A stretch of DNA of 64,000 nt from Wenyingzhuangia aestuarii (GCF_011927765.1 NZ_JAATJG010000003.1:124001-188000); one strand, 5' to 3'; shown: positions 26,987 through 35,202, counted from the stretch's first letter. The notes: generated by a model from the letters alone, not told the origin. A program made the numbers and translations.

Positions 26987-27283
26987 TAAAGAATCGACTG
27001 AATTTTTCTTTTTGCGATAAAAGTATCAATAACGGAGAAAGTATGGTTTTTGTCTTCTTCGTTAAACTTGGAAACCTCTAAGATACGTCTAGTATATTTG
27101 CAATTTTACGAGCAATTTCTACAGAAGGTTTTACTTCATCACGTTCGTAACGTCCTAATACATTTTTATGAATACCTAATTGAGGAGCCAAACCTGTTTG
27201 AGATCTTTTTTTTCTTTTCTAAGCCTTGCTAATTTTTTAATAAAAGTCTCCTTTTCACTAACTTTAAAAGGCTTTTTTTAAAC
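26986..27283 (-). pseudogene. Relic of an XRE-family regulator
   Basis: On the minus strand one frame gives KVSEKETFIKKLARLRKEKK. After a frame shift another gives SQTGLAPQLGIHKNVLGRYE then RDEVKPSVEIARKIANILDVS and stop. A third frame resumes with EVSKFNEEDKNHTFSVIDTF and ends IAKRKIQSIL. Together these are a normal cytoplasmic XRE repressor with two frame disruptions and a small deletion. It is not functional. Confidence 0.75.
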
Positions 27284-27285
27284 CT

Positions 27286-27495
27286 GTTTTATCTATATTT
27301 ACGATACTTAGTTTTTATAGAAACAGTCGGCTTTTCCATCAATACCAAAGATCAAGAGCCTCGTCAGGCAATAATGGAGAAAGATATAGAAATAGACTAT
27401 TGAACGATGTGTTACCTACTTCTCTTTACATAGGAGCAAATAGTACTATGCAACATCTAATTAACGCTTTAAAAGATTCATTAGGATGTCCTTAA
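27286..27495 (+). pseudogene. Tail of a lost gene upstream of the ankyrin lipoprotein
   Basis: An open frame of about 70 codons has no usable start and ends with a coding-like sequence (FYRNSRLFHQYQRSRASSG, NGERYRNRLLNDVLPTSLYI, then GANSTMQHLINALKDSLGCP and stop). It looks like the 3' end of a larger protein whose 5' part was replaced. The family is not recognised. A toxin tail is conceivable because an ankyrin lipoprotein follows 51 bp later. Confidence 0.45.
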
Positions 27496-27546
27496 ACAAA
27501 CTTTCCAAATAATCAAAGGATCAGTGAATTAACATTAATTAAAATC

Positions 27547-28470
27547 ATGAAAAAGACAATAATTATATTATTATTCATCCTTACTGGATGTAATTCAGGG
27601 GAAAATAAAAATAAATGGGTAAATGACCCCACTGAAATTAAATATTCTAAAAAAAGAGAAAAAGAAGTATGGGGGAAAATACTCAGAGGAGATGATAAAG
27701 AAATTTTTTATGGTACTCCAGTTTATGATGCAGCTTCTAAAATAATAATGAAAGACAATGAAGAATTGAAAAAAATCATAGCTAATCTTTCAAAAGAAGA
27801 AATTAATTATCAAGAAGATAAATTTAAAACTACTTTAGGTCATCTTTCATTAAGAAATGAAAATTTTGAAGCAATAAAACTTCTAATTGAACGAGGCTTA
27901 AATCCTAATATAATTAGTTATGATGGTGCTTCTATAATGACAACTATAAATAACACTCATTACAGTAGATTACCAAATTCTTTAAATACATTAAAGTTTA
28001 TTATTACAAATGGTGGTGATGTTAATTTATTAAACAGCAATATGAACACGTTAGATAGAACTCCTTTGATAGTAGCTTCGGGCAGTAATATAGAAAACAC
28101 AAAACTGTTGATTGAATCTGGGGCTAATCCTAATTTTGTATATAAAGATAACCCTAACGACCCATATCCTGAAACTTCTTTAATCAGTGCTTTAGAAAGA
28201 AAAAGAATAGACATTGTATGTTATTTAATTTTTGAAGCTAAAGTCAATTATAAAATATTTAAAAACACAGAAAACGTCAAATACAACTCAGGAGGATATC
28301 AAATTTTAGGTTATTTAAGAACAATGACTTTTGCATTAAACACTGAAGAATATAGAAAAAAAATGAAATTAGTAAATTATTTATCTAAGGAAGGTCTTGA
28401 TTATTGGAATACTCCAATACCGAGTTATATTGCTAAAGGAAGAACAAAAGAGTACTTATCTAAGTATTGA
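27547..28470 (+). CDS. Ankyrin-repeat lipoprotein
   Basis: 307 residues. The lipoprotein signal MKKTIIILLFILTGCNSG has its Cys at residue 15. At least three ankyrin repeats are visible (residues ~95-225): FEAIKLLIERGLNPNIISYDG, LNTLKFIITNGGDVNLL, TPLIVASGSNIENTKLLIES. Lipid-anchored ankyrin proteins often act as binding or immunity proteins in toxin loci. Here it follows the tail of a lost gene. Partner unknown. Confidence 0.75.
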   Translation: MKKTIIILLFILTGCNSGENKNKWVNDPTEIKYSKKREKEVWGKILRGDDKEIFYGTPVYDAASKIIMKDNEELKKIIANLSKEEINYQEDKFKTTLGHLSLRNENFEAIKLLIERGLNPNIISYDGASIMTTINNTHYSRLPNSLNTLKFIITNGGDVNLLNSNMNTLDRTPLIVASGSNIENTKLLIESGANPNFVYKDNPNDPYPETSLISALERKRIDIVCYLIFEAKVNYKIFKNTENVKYNSGGYQILGYLRTMTFALNTEEYRKKMKLVNYLSKEGLDYWNTPIPSYIAKGRTKEYLSKY

Positions 28471-29043
28471 GAATGGTACACATAATATTTTAATTATCAA
28501 AAAATGGAGATATAATATATGGACCCTCGAGATAGACCTCTTCATATAAGGTTGTAATAACAGGAAAAAAATCATTATTCTAGCCGTAAATTTTAACACT
28601 TTTTCAAAAGATTTAGACAAAAATAACTATACAGTAAACAGCACAACATCTGTATTTAATATTCAAAATTTAAAAATAGTGTTTGGGTTTATACTGGTAC
28701 AGAAAAATTCATATAATGTTTGCTTACACAAAAAAGAATAGTTATTGGGATAGAACTCACTATGCAGAAGTTAATTCCCCAACACTATTGTTTCATCAGC
28801 TAATTATGATGCAAGTAAAACAAGAAATTCTAAAAGAACTCTATATAAATAGTAATGTGAACAAACTCCTAATTTAGTTTTAAAAGTTATACAACCACAA
28901 ACAAATTTATTGTTGCAGAGTTGTTTGCAAAAGTCTGTGTACTAGTAGATAATGATGGCATAATTAATTGCTTAGATCTTAATTAAAACTTACACACTTT
29001 ATGAGATAGTGTCAAAATAATTTTAAGAATAACATAATCAGCC
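28471..29043 (+). pseudogene. Decayed coding region, no intact gene
   Basis: This 570-bp stretch has coding-like fragments in shifting frames, such as NFNTFSKDLDKNNYTVNSTT and later YTTTNKFIVAELFAKVCVLV, with stops between them. The 64-codon frame at 28683-28877 is probably a by-product. I see no complete gene, RNA or repeat here. Confidence 0.4.
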
Positions 29044-29079
29044 AACAATCCCTAAAGAATTTAGTCTTTAGGGATTGTT
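29044..29079 (-). terminator. Terminator after the Fic gene
   Basis: A 14-bp stem (AACAATCCCTAAAG / CTTTAGGGATTGTT) with an 8-nt loop, placed directly at the 3' end of the minus-strand Fic gene. Confidence 0.8.
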
Positions 29080-29081
29080 AG

Positions 29082-30644
29082 TTATTCAAATATATCCCCA
29101 TATAACTTTTCTATTGCTTTCACTTCTTTTTCAGTCAACTCAGAGAACTCTTTTTCCTTAGCTCTTCTTGAAAGAACACCATTATTTTGACCTAGAAACT
29201 TTACCAATAAAGCAATCAATCTATCAGGCATTTCATAGGTGTCATCAATCTCTCTCTTAAACTCATCATAATTGGTTATGTATAAAAGCTCCGTAGGGAT
29301 TATATTCTCTATCGTGTCAAAAACACAATCATATAAAAATTCTGCTTGTACTGTAAAATCAAAATATCTGTAATAATCAACCGTTTGGTTCTTTACAATT
29401 ACATTATGGTCTTTAGTTTCTTCCCATTCAATATGGTCTAACAATGGGTGTGAATAAGCCTCAAGCACCTTTCTATAATCATCTATATGATCTAATATAG
29501 AAGCAGAAACAGGAAAAATAATTCCTTGTTGTGAAAACTGCTTCTTTGCCAAAATATGATGAATTAAATACCTATGAATTCTTCCATTTCCATCTTCAAA
29601 TGGATGTATAAACACAAAACCAAATGCAATGATTGTGGCTGCTAAAACAGCATCAATTTCGCTATTAATCAATATTTTATTTGCTTCTATTAAACCGTGT
29701 ATCAACTGTGGTACATCTTCCCATTTTGCAGATATGTGTTCTGGTAAAGGATCTCCAGTTACTCGGTCATGTTCCCCTACAAATCCTCCTTTTTTTCGAA
29801 TTCCCATTTCTATAAATCGAGAATTCTCAATCACTACTTGCTGTAATCTGCCTAGCTCTTCTTCTGATAATTCTTTTGTTCCCGCTTGCCCTATCACTTG
29901 TCCCCATCTTGCAGCTCGTTTACTTTTAGCACTTTCTCCTTCTATTGAAAAAGATGCTTTAGAGTCTTTTAACAACAGAAACGCAGAAGCTCTTTGAATG
30001 ATTTCCTTATGAACTCCCTTAAAGTATTCATTTTTACGATTTGATAAATGATCGTTAATGTAATTTTCTAGCTTTTCCGTTTTTTTTATCATTGGACAAA
30101 AATCAGGTGTTCCTGGAAAATTATTAAGTACCAAATGTCGGCTAGACTTAACCCCTTCAACCGAATATTGTTGATTGACATCTACTACAGACACATAACT
30201 TTTTTTACTCAGATTTTCTTTGCCTTCTAATTCTTTACCAAGCAACCATTCTATAATAAACCATATTCTTCTGCTATATTGGCCTGTTGGCTCAAAACTC
30301 ACCAGCTTAGTCAATCGATCTTCTGAATAATACTTAATCAGACAACTAAACAGTAATAGATTAACCCCTTCATATTTAAGAGCAAAAACTAAATGCTTAT
30401 AAAGTGCTTCTACCTCCTCTAATTCCTCGTTATCTTCAGGTAAATAACTTTTAGGTAAAATAAGCCATTCATTGGTTTGATAATTTTTGTTTTGATCACA
30501 AACCAACGCTATTGGGCTTACCATTGGCATTGGTAAATTCAACGTATCTACAATTGCTGCATACCCAACAATAGTTCCTTTCTCTGGAGATTGTTTTCCA
30601 TGAAAAATAAGTTTTTCTTGTGAAAAATGAGCGCTATGATCCAT
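29082..30644 (-). CDS. Fic-domain protein with built-in inhibitory motif
   Basis: 520 residues. The Fic active site HPFEDGNGR is at 347-355, followed by IHR, fully matching HxFx(D/E)GNGRxxR for AMP transfer. An inhibitory helix motif SFSIEG at 231-236 fits (S/T)xxxE(G/N) lying before the Fic core (class II, intramolecular). The N-terminal ~200 residues are a separate domain, and a C-terminal winged-helix-like tail follows. It probably transfers AMP to a target protein, or reverses that, and is autoinhibited. The upstream region carries GCGC repeats. Confidence 0.88.
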   Translation of the reverse strand: MDHSAHFSQEKLIFHGKQSPEKGTIVGYAAIVDTLNLPMPMVSPIALVCDQNKNYQTNEWLILPKSYLPEDNEELEEVEALYKHLVFALKYEGVNLLLFSCLIKYYSEDRLTKLVSFEPTGQYSRRIWFIIEWLLGKELEGKENLSKKSYVSVVDVNQQYSVEGVKSSRHLVLNNFPGTPDFCPMIKKTEKLENYINDHLSNRKNEYFKGVHKEIIQRASAFLLLKDSKASFSIEGESAKSKRAARWGQVIGQAGTKELSEEELGRLQQVVIENSRFIEMGIRKKGGFVGEHDRVTGDPLPEHISAKWEDVPQLIHGLIEANKILINSEIDAVLAATIIAFGFVFIHPFEDGNGRIHRYLIHHILAKKQFSQQGIIFPVSASILDHIDDYRKVLEAYSHPLLDHIEWEETKDHNVIVKNQTVDYYRYFDFTVQAEFLYDCVFDTIENIIPTELLYITNYDEFKREIDDTYEMPDRLIALLVKFLGQNNGVLSRRAKEKEFSELTEKEVKAIEKLYGDIFE

Positions 30645-30736
30645 TTAGTATAAATTACAAGCGCAATGTATAAAAAAAACAAGCGCTCAACAATAATAGC
30701 GAGCGCAAATACATTAATACAAATAAAAATAAGCGC
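30631..30736 (-). repeat. Cluster of five GCGC-core repeats at the Fic promoter
   Basis: GCGC cores at 30631, 30661, 30683, 30703 and 30733 are spaced 30, 22, 20 and 30 bp. Most read TTGCGCTT or TGAGCGCTT on the minus strand. The first is inside the start of the Fic gene. GCGC is otherwise rare in this AT-rich region. Likely operator sites; the binding protein is unknown. Confidence 0.55.
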
Positions 30737-30866
30737 AAAACAAGACTAACAATATACTTTCAAACTTCAACAAGTCTAATTTTTTGAGACAATATCTTTA
30801 TGTTGTGTATTTACTCCATAGACAATATGTTAATATACCATCTGTTCTAAATGCTAGAAAAAACCT

Positions 30867-30903
30867 AAAAGGCAATAAAATCAGTTTGATTTTATTGCCT
30901 TTT
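30867..30903 (-). terminator. Terminator after the 30946-31518 gene
   Basis: A 16-bp stem (AAAAGGCAATAAAATC / GATTTTATTGCCTTTT) with an AGTTT loop. On the minus strand it is followed by TTTT and a T-rich stretch. 30737-30866 holds nothing else clear beyond one CACAACATA copy. Confidence 0.8.
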
Positions 30904-30945
30904 GTCTTACTACACAACATATAATTGGTTTACTATAATTGATTC

Positions 30946-31518
30946 TTAAAAATTCATTTCTATTTTTTTGATGTTTTTACTTTTTAAGCACTTATCTCCT
31001 TTTGGATTTAAAACAAAATCACCTGTATAAGCGGATGATTTGGTCTCTCCTGGTTTGATAGCAGTGAAATGAACATCTGCTTTTTTACTTAATATTTTCT
31101 CAGGGCTTTCAGTTTTATACGGTTCATATAACTTGAATTTCCACAAAACTATTTCATCATATTTTTTTTGAAGTTTGTCTCTATCATAAGTAAATCTTTT
31201 CTTTAAAGAGCCTGCCACTACAGCATCTAAACCTGTTTTTCCTTCTTGCTTTTTAATTCCATCGTTTAAAGATGCAATTGACTTGGTTAAAGAAGCTAAT
31301 TTTTGGGTTTTGTTTTTCTCAAAACTATCTTTTAAAATAGCAATACTATCTTGAACTGTTATGGTTGATATTTCAAAGTGTGTAAACGCTACTTTAAGAT
31401 CATATTTAACTCCTTTTACAGTTTCTAAATATTCTTTAACAGCTTGTTTTTCTATTGTTTGAGCATTTAATAATGAACAAACACTAAATAATGTAATGGT
31501 GAATAATATCTTTTTCAT
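30946..31518 (-). CDS. Small secreted protein, unknown
   Basis: 190 residues with a signal peptide ending near LLNAQ. The mature protein is Lys-rich, with a helical middle (LTKSIASLNDGIKKQEGKTG) and a beta-rich C-terminus (TGDFVLNPKGDKCLKSKNI). It is the last gene of a three-gene minus-strand group, 46 bp downstream of a lipoprotein gene. I do not recognise the family. Confidence 0.55.
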   Translation of the reverse strand: MKKILFTITLFSVCSLLNAQTIEKQAVKEYLETVKGVKYDLKVAFTHFEISTITVQDSIAILKDSFEKNKTQKLASLTKSIASLNDGIKKQEGKTGLDAVVAGSLKKRFTYDRDKLQKKYDEIVLWKFKLYEPYKTESPEKILSKKADVHFTAIKPGETKSSAYTGDFVLNPKGDKCLKSKNIKKIEMNF

Positions 31519-31564
31519 GTTTTCTTTTTTATATTTTTTATGTTGTGTTGTTTATTGATAAATC

Positions 31565-32050
31565 TTAAAAAACATAAGATTTAGGAGTTGAACTAGAACC
31601 TTTCACGACCTCAAAATCTTGATTAAAAATTTCTTCATCATCTTTATAAACAGTCATATTGTAAGTAACACCAACATCTGTTATGGAATATCCTGAAGTT
31701 GTTACTACAATGTGTACAGACTTTGTTTTTTCTTCAGTAAGAAATGTATAACTCCCCTCTTTTCTTTCATGCATATTTACAATAGCAGTTCTACCTAAAA
31801 AAACTTCTTTACCATCTACCACTTCTAAAGTGTTTACATCGTAAACATCATCTGACAAACCAGAAAAAAAGAGTGCCCCTGTAAAGTTCTCAACCTCTCC
31901 TCTTTGAGTAAAAACCAATTTATAGATGCTTTTTTCTGTAGTTACAATATCTGTTGTATCATCTTGATTGATGGGTTCAGAATCATCTTTTGAACATCCT
32001 ATTAGTAGCATAGTCATAACAACTATAGCTGAAATCATTTTTCTTTTCAT
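31565..32050 (-). CDS. Small lipoprotein, paralogue of the next gene
   Basis: 161 residues with a lipoprotein signal (MKRKMISAIVVMTMLLIGCSKD, Cys at about 19). From about residue 40 it aligns along its length with the 32132-32596 product: YKLVFTQRGEVENFTG versus FKLVFTQKGDVQNYIG, NMHERKEGSYTF versus NMDEREQGSYTF, and both end near YVF. The pair is a tandem duplication. The fold looks like a secreted beta sandwich. Function unknown. Confidence 0.65.
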   Translation of the reverse strand: MKRKMISAIVVMTMLLIGCSKDDSEPINQDDTTDIVTTEKSIYKLVFTQRGEVENFTGALFFSGLSDDVYDVNTLEVVDGKEVFLGRTAIVNMHERKEGSYTFLTEEKTKSVHIVVTTSGYSITDVGVTYNMTVYKDDEEIFNQDFEVVKGSSSTPKSYVF

Positions 32051-32131
32051 ATCTATTTATTTAATTTTTGGATTTAAAACAGCATCATTATTACAAGGAT
32101 ACTTTTATGTTGTGTTGTGAGTTTTAAAACA

Positions 32132-32596
32132 TTAAAAAACATAAGCCACTGGACTAGCTCCAGAACCTTGTAGTATCTCAAAGTATTGATTAAAAATATC
32201 TTGATTGTTTTTATACACCGTTAGATTACAGCTAACACTTTCTTCTGTAAGAGTATTATCAGAGGTTACTAATACCACTTGTAATGATTTGGTTTCTCCA
32301 TCCGTAACAAACGTATAACTACCTTGCTCTCTTTCATCCATATTGATATACTTAGAGCGACCTACACAAAACTCTTCTCCATTTACCAATTCCAATGTAT
32401 CAACATCATAATCAATATCGGATATGCCTGACACCGCTAGAATTCCTATATAATTCTGTACATCTCCTTTTTGAGTAAAGACCAATTTAAAATTGCTTTT
32501 CTCAGTTGTTTTTACAACAGGTTTTTCATTTTTTAAACTTCTACTTCCAAGAATAGCCAGTATTGCTAATCCTAGAACATCCTCTCTTTTTGTCAT
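32132..32596 (-). CDS. Paralogue of the small lipoprotein, lipobox lost
   Basis: 154 residues. The conserved body matches the neighbouring lipoprotein, but the N-terminus is MTKREDVLGLAILAILGSRS. The hydrophobic stretch is short and has Ser where the paralogue has the lipobox Cys. It may no longer be lipidated, or may be losing export. It lies 81 bp upstream of its paralogue. Confidence 0.6.
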   Translation of the reverse strand: MTKREDVLGLAILAILGSRSLKNEKPVVKTTEKSNFKLVFTQKGDVQNYIGILAVSGISDIDYDVDTLELVNGEEFCVGRSKYINMDEREQGSYTFVTDGETKSLQVVLVTSDNTLTEESVSCNLTVYKNNQDIFNQYFEILQGSGASPVAYVF

Positions 32597-32649
32597 ATCA
32601 ATTTTTATTTGAAAATATTTACAATTATTTTTAAGTCAGTAGGTATTTA

Positions 32650-32671
32650 CACACTATACTAAAGTGTGTGC
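32650..32671. other. Short hairpin ACACACT / AGTGTGT
   Basis: A 7-bp perfect stem with an ~8-nt loop and no T-run. The reverse frame over this region (32654-32839) shows no protein features and I do not call it. Confidence 0.4.
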
Positions 32672-32861
32672 CATTGTAAAGTTCAGGTTGATGAAATTGT
32701 GAGAAAAACATAAGTAGAACTTCAGACAATTGCTGAGTCCTAAATGTTTTAAAATGTGTAGAATGTTGTCGGAAACTATTTTAGTAAAGCAGAACTCTTT
32801 TACTAAGTTTTCTTGAAGATTAAACTGGCGATTTTTCATTTTTCACGTATAAAAAAAGCGT

Positions 32862-32987
32862 GGAACTGAACTCACTAGACTCTAGGTATCGCCAAACACC
32901 TTTCCCCAAATGAGAAACAGCCCACGCAGTACGTGGGCGTCTCAACATTGATTTATGGGGAATTAAAATTGGCGATTTTAGAGTTCC
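32862..32987 (+). ncRNA. Long nested hairpin: candidate structured RNA or DNA cruciform
   Basis: Five nested helices close one inside another: GGAACT (32862-32867) / AGTTCC (32982-32987), ATCGCCAA (32888-32895) / TTGGCGAT (32969-32976), TTCCCCA (32902-32908) / TGGGGAA (32956-32962), TGAGA (32911-32915) / TCTCA (32940-32944), GCCCACG (32920-32926) / CGTGGGC (32932-32938), with a CAGTA apical loop. A second TGGCGATTTT at 32826-32835 could pair with the same arm. It is much richer in G and C than its surroundings. No reverse transcriptase or transposase is nearby. The strand is not certain. Confidence 0.55.
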
Positions 32988-33127
32988 TAAATCAAGCTAA
33001 ACGCTTTATATTTTAAAATTTTCTTTTTCTATTTACAAAACTATGTTTTTATAGAATAATAGACTCAATTATTATTGGGAAATTAATAACTAATTTTATA
33101 CACAATAGACAACAAACAATAATTCAT

Positions 33128-33340
33128 ATGGAATACAAAAAATTTAAAGGAGAATATTTTTTTTCAGAACCTGATAACGTTTTTGCAGGTCAGGTATCTA
33201 ACCTTAGTGATTTAATTTCTTTTGAAGCTGATGAGGAAAAGGGTCTTCAAAAAGAATTTGAATTAGCCGTTGATGATTATATTGAAACATGTAAAATACT
33301 TAAGAAGGAAATAGTTTTTATGGATGGTACTAAACTATAG
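33128..33340 (+). CDS. Short HicB-like antitoxin (truncated), no HicA
   Basis: 70 residues. MEYKKFKGEYFFSEPDNVFA then GQVSNLSDLISFEAD and ELAVDDYIETCK match the N-terminal HicB fold. The usual C-terminal DNA-binding part (ribbon-helix-helix or HTH) is missing, because the product ends at DGTKL. No HicA toxin is next to it. It may be a decayed antitoxin or a minimal relative. Confidence 0.6.
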   Translation: MEYKKFKGEYFFSEPDNVFAGQVSNLSDLISFEADEEKGLQKEFELAVDDYIETCKILKKEIVFMDGTKL

Positions 33341-33400
33341 AGTATAATATTAATCCCCTTTACAAACATAAAACACATGGTTATGTTGTGTATAATCATT

Positions 33401-33433
33401 AAGAGCAATAAAGTACTTTACTTTATTGCTCTT
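33401..33433 (+). terminator. Intrinsic terminator after the HicB-like gene
   Basis: A 13-bp stem (AAGAGCAATAAAG / CTTTATTGCTCTT) with a TACTTTA loop. Confidence 0.75.
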
Positions 33434-33476
33434 AGGTTTTCTTTAGCATTTAGAACAATTGGTATATACAACCTAT

Positions 33477-33698
33477 TTATTTCCATTGTTTAAACCGACT
33501 GTTTTTCCAATTACGTTTGTTTTTATGGGTAGTTGAGTTACACGTCTCAATGCCATGAGGGAAACAAAATGGACATCCTCCCATTTTTTCAAAATTAGAA
33601 ATTCTTGAAATTTTAACATTCGAAAATTTTCTTGGAAAATCAATAAGTCCAAACTCATTAACTCCAAATGCTTTTCTGAACTTTTTATACTGTTTCAT
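33477..33698 (-). CDS. Small putative metal-binding protein
   Basis: 73 residues, basic. A CPFCFPHGIETCN segment provides Cys/His candidates, and the tail is HKNKRNWKNSRFKQWK. I have the impression of similar small flavobacterial proteins (Cys-x-x-Cys then HG-E) but no function is known. It lies downstream of the mobilization genes on the same strand. An overlapping frame (33473-33667) is its shadow. Confidence 0.45.
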   Translation of the reverse strand: MKQYKKFRKAFGVNEFGLIDFPRKFSNVKISRISNFEKMGGCPFCFPHGIETCNSTTHKNKRNWKNSRFKQWK

Positions 33699-33776
33699 TT
33701 TACAGTTGTTTTTAAGTGAATACTTAAAACACTGTGTTTTTCATCTTATTTATACAATTCATTTTTAACCTGATCT

Positions 33777-34085
33777 TTAGCGGTTTATGAATAATCCTAA
33801 AAATAATAATACTACACTAAGCAATAAAACTATTGTAAACATTAAAAAACGTTTATTTTGATGCTTTAACTCTACAATAGATTGGTTGAAAACCTTAGTA
33901 TGTTCCTGATTTTGATTATTGATATGCTCAATATGTTTACTTAAAATTGCTTTTAACCTATCTGTATTAGGCTCTATCTTAATTTTTTTAAGAGCTTCTT
34001 TTTCTTGTTTGAACTCTTTTACTAAAACTTCCATATGATTGATTTCATCAACAATCATTTCTGTTACGGTTTCTATCTTTGCCAT
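33777..34085 (-). CDS. Coiled-coil membrane protein of the mobilization operon
   Basis: 102 residues: N-terminal charged coiled coil (residues ~1-75), then one transmembrane segment (FTIVLLLSVVLLFLGLF), ending INR. It overlaps the relaxase gene by 13 bp, so it is translated with it. Similar small proteins accompany relaxase genes in Flavobacteria. It may anchor the relaxosome at the membrane (inference). Confidence 0.65.
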   Translation of the reverse strand: MAKIETVTEMIVDEINHMEVLVKEFKQEKEALKKIKIEPNTDRLKAILSKHIEHINNQNQEHTKVFNQSIVELKHQNKRFLMFTIVLLLSVVLLFLGLFINR

Positions 34086-34909
34086 GTATTTTTTCTTTTT
34101 TTATTTCTGTTTGGTTCATGTTCTCCTGAATAGTCGAATAATAAATTACTGAAGTTAAAATTTTCTTTATTGTTACTTAATTCTATTTTCTGCTCTCTAG
34201 GAGCTTCAAAATTCAATTTATTAATAGACATATTTCTATGTACCTCTGAGCCTTTAAAGCTTTGTTTATTGTACTCATACCTAAACCCTTGGAGTTTATT
34301 TTGCTTGTTAATTACAGGTTTTACGATTACATTGTTATTTTTCATTTTTTTGATATAATCTTTTAAAGATCTAGGTCTTTGTTTCATGACTAAATCATGA
34401 ATGGATTTAATTTCTCCTCTTATTAATTTTGTATTTTCTTGTTTTTGTTCTTTAACCTGATCAACAGTGGTTAAACCCATTTGCAAAGCCACATTTTTTG
34501 CAGCTACTTGAGATCTTTTTCCTATCCTCCAGGCGTCAAAAGCTTTACCTTCAAATGATATTCTATTGACGTACAAATGGACGTGTTTGTGATTTTTATC
34601 ATTATGAATATAACCAACTGCTTGATGTTGATCCAGTTTTAATTCTTTCAAAAAAAGCTTGCAAACTTTTTCAAAATCTGATTCATTCATTTTTTTACCA
34701 TCCTCTATTGTTGGACTAATAATGAAACTAAAAGTATTCTTCTTACAATTGGTGTTCTGATCTTGAAACAGTTTAAATTCCTTACTTATTTCAGTAGGTA
34801 AATGACTATGTAAATAATTGCTATAAACAATTGATGCACCTTTATTTATGTCGTCTCCATAAATTAATGCTACCTTGGTGTTTGAGAGGCAGTTTCCTTT
34901 AGCTACCAT
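34073..34909 (-). CDS. Relaxase / mobilization nuclease (MOBP-like)
   Basis: 278 residues. The metal-binding histidine motif is clear: IHNDKNHKHVHLYVN at about 101-115, giving H107, H109, H111 and N115 (HxHxxxN). Candidate catalytic tyrosines are Y30 and Y32 near the N-terminus. The C-terminal half is basic. It nicks DNA at an oriT to start mobilization. It overlaps MobC-like upstream by 1 bp and the coiled-coil gene downstream. With no type IV system in the element, transfer would need a helper. Confidence 0.88.
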   Translation of the reverse strand: MVAKGNCLSNTKVALIYGDDINKGASIVYSNYLHSHLPTEISKEFKLFQDQNTNCKKNTFSFIISPTIEDGKKMNESDFEKVCKLFLKELKLDQHQAVGYIHNDKNHKHVHLYVNRISFEGKAFDAWRIGKRSQVAAKNVALQMGLTTVDQVKEQKQENTKLIRGEIKSIHDLVMKQRPRSLKDYIKKMKNNNVIVKPVINKQNKLQGFRYEYNKQSFKGSEVHRNMSINKLNFEAPREQKIELSNNKENFNFSNLLFDYSGEHEPNRNKKRKNTWQR

Positions 34910-35202
34910 TAGTTAAATTCTTTTAAATGTGCTTTAAATTGATTTGCCAATTCTCTTACTTCTAAACTTAAATTTGGATTATTTTTAGAGAACATATTAC
35001 CAATTCTCTGAAAGTGGTGATGATATTGTAAAAGAGATTTATACAGCTCTATTTGTTCATCTGTAAAACGCTCTATTATCTTTTGGTTATTTACACTTCT
35101 TCTACAAAACTCACTAACTGTTAGTCCACTTAATTCTGCATTCTTTTTTATGAGTTTTCTCTCATATAGAGAAACTCTAATTTCTATTCTATAATTTTTC
35201 AT
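34909..35202 (-). CDS. MobC-like relaxosome accessory protein
   Basis: 97 residues. The start resembles a ribbon-helix-helix DNA-binding protein (MKNYRIEIRVSLYERKLIKK, then LSGLTVSEFCRRS), followed by a helical part. Small proteins of this type bind oriT and help the relaxase. The oriT is probably in or near the gap 35203-35273 or upstream, but I cannot point to it. Confidence 0.78.
   Translation of the reverse strand: MKNYRIEIRVSLYERKLIKKNAELSGLTVSEFCRRSVNNQKIIERFTDEQIELYKSLLQYHHHFQRIGNMFSKNNPNLSLEVRELANQFKAHLKEFN

Noticed and set aside
28683-28877. 64-codon plus-strand frame
   Set aside because: It lies in a region of shifting coding-like fragments and lacks any family sign.
32654-32839. 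61-codon minus-strand frame in the 32.6-32.8 kb gap
   Set aside because: No recognisable protein features; more likely a chance frame in AT-rich DNA beside the nested hairpin.
32862-32987. Retron, integron attC or IS200-type end as explanation for the nested hairpin
   Set aside because: No reverse transcriptase, integron integrase or transposase gene is nearby, and core-site motifs do not match.
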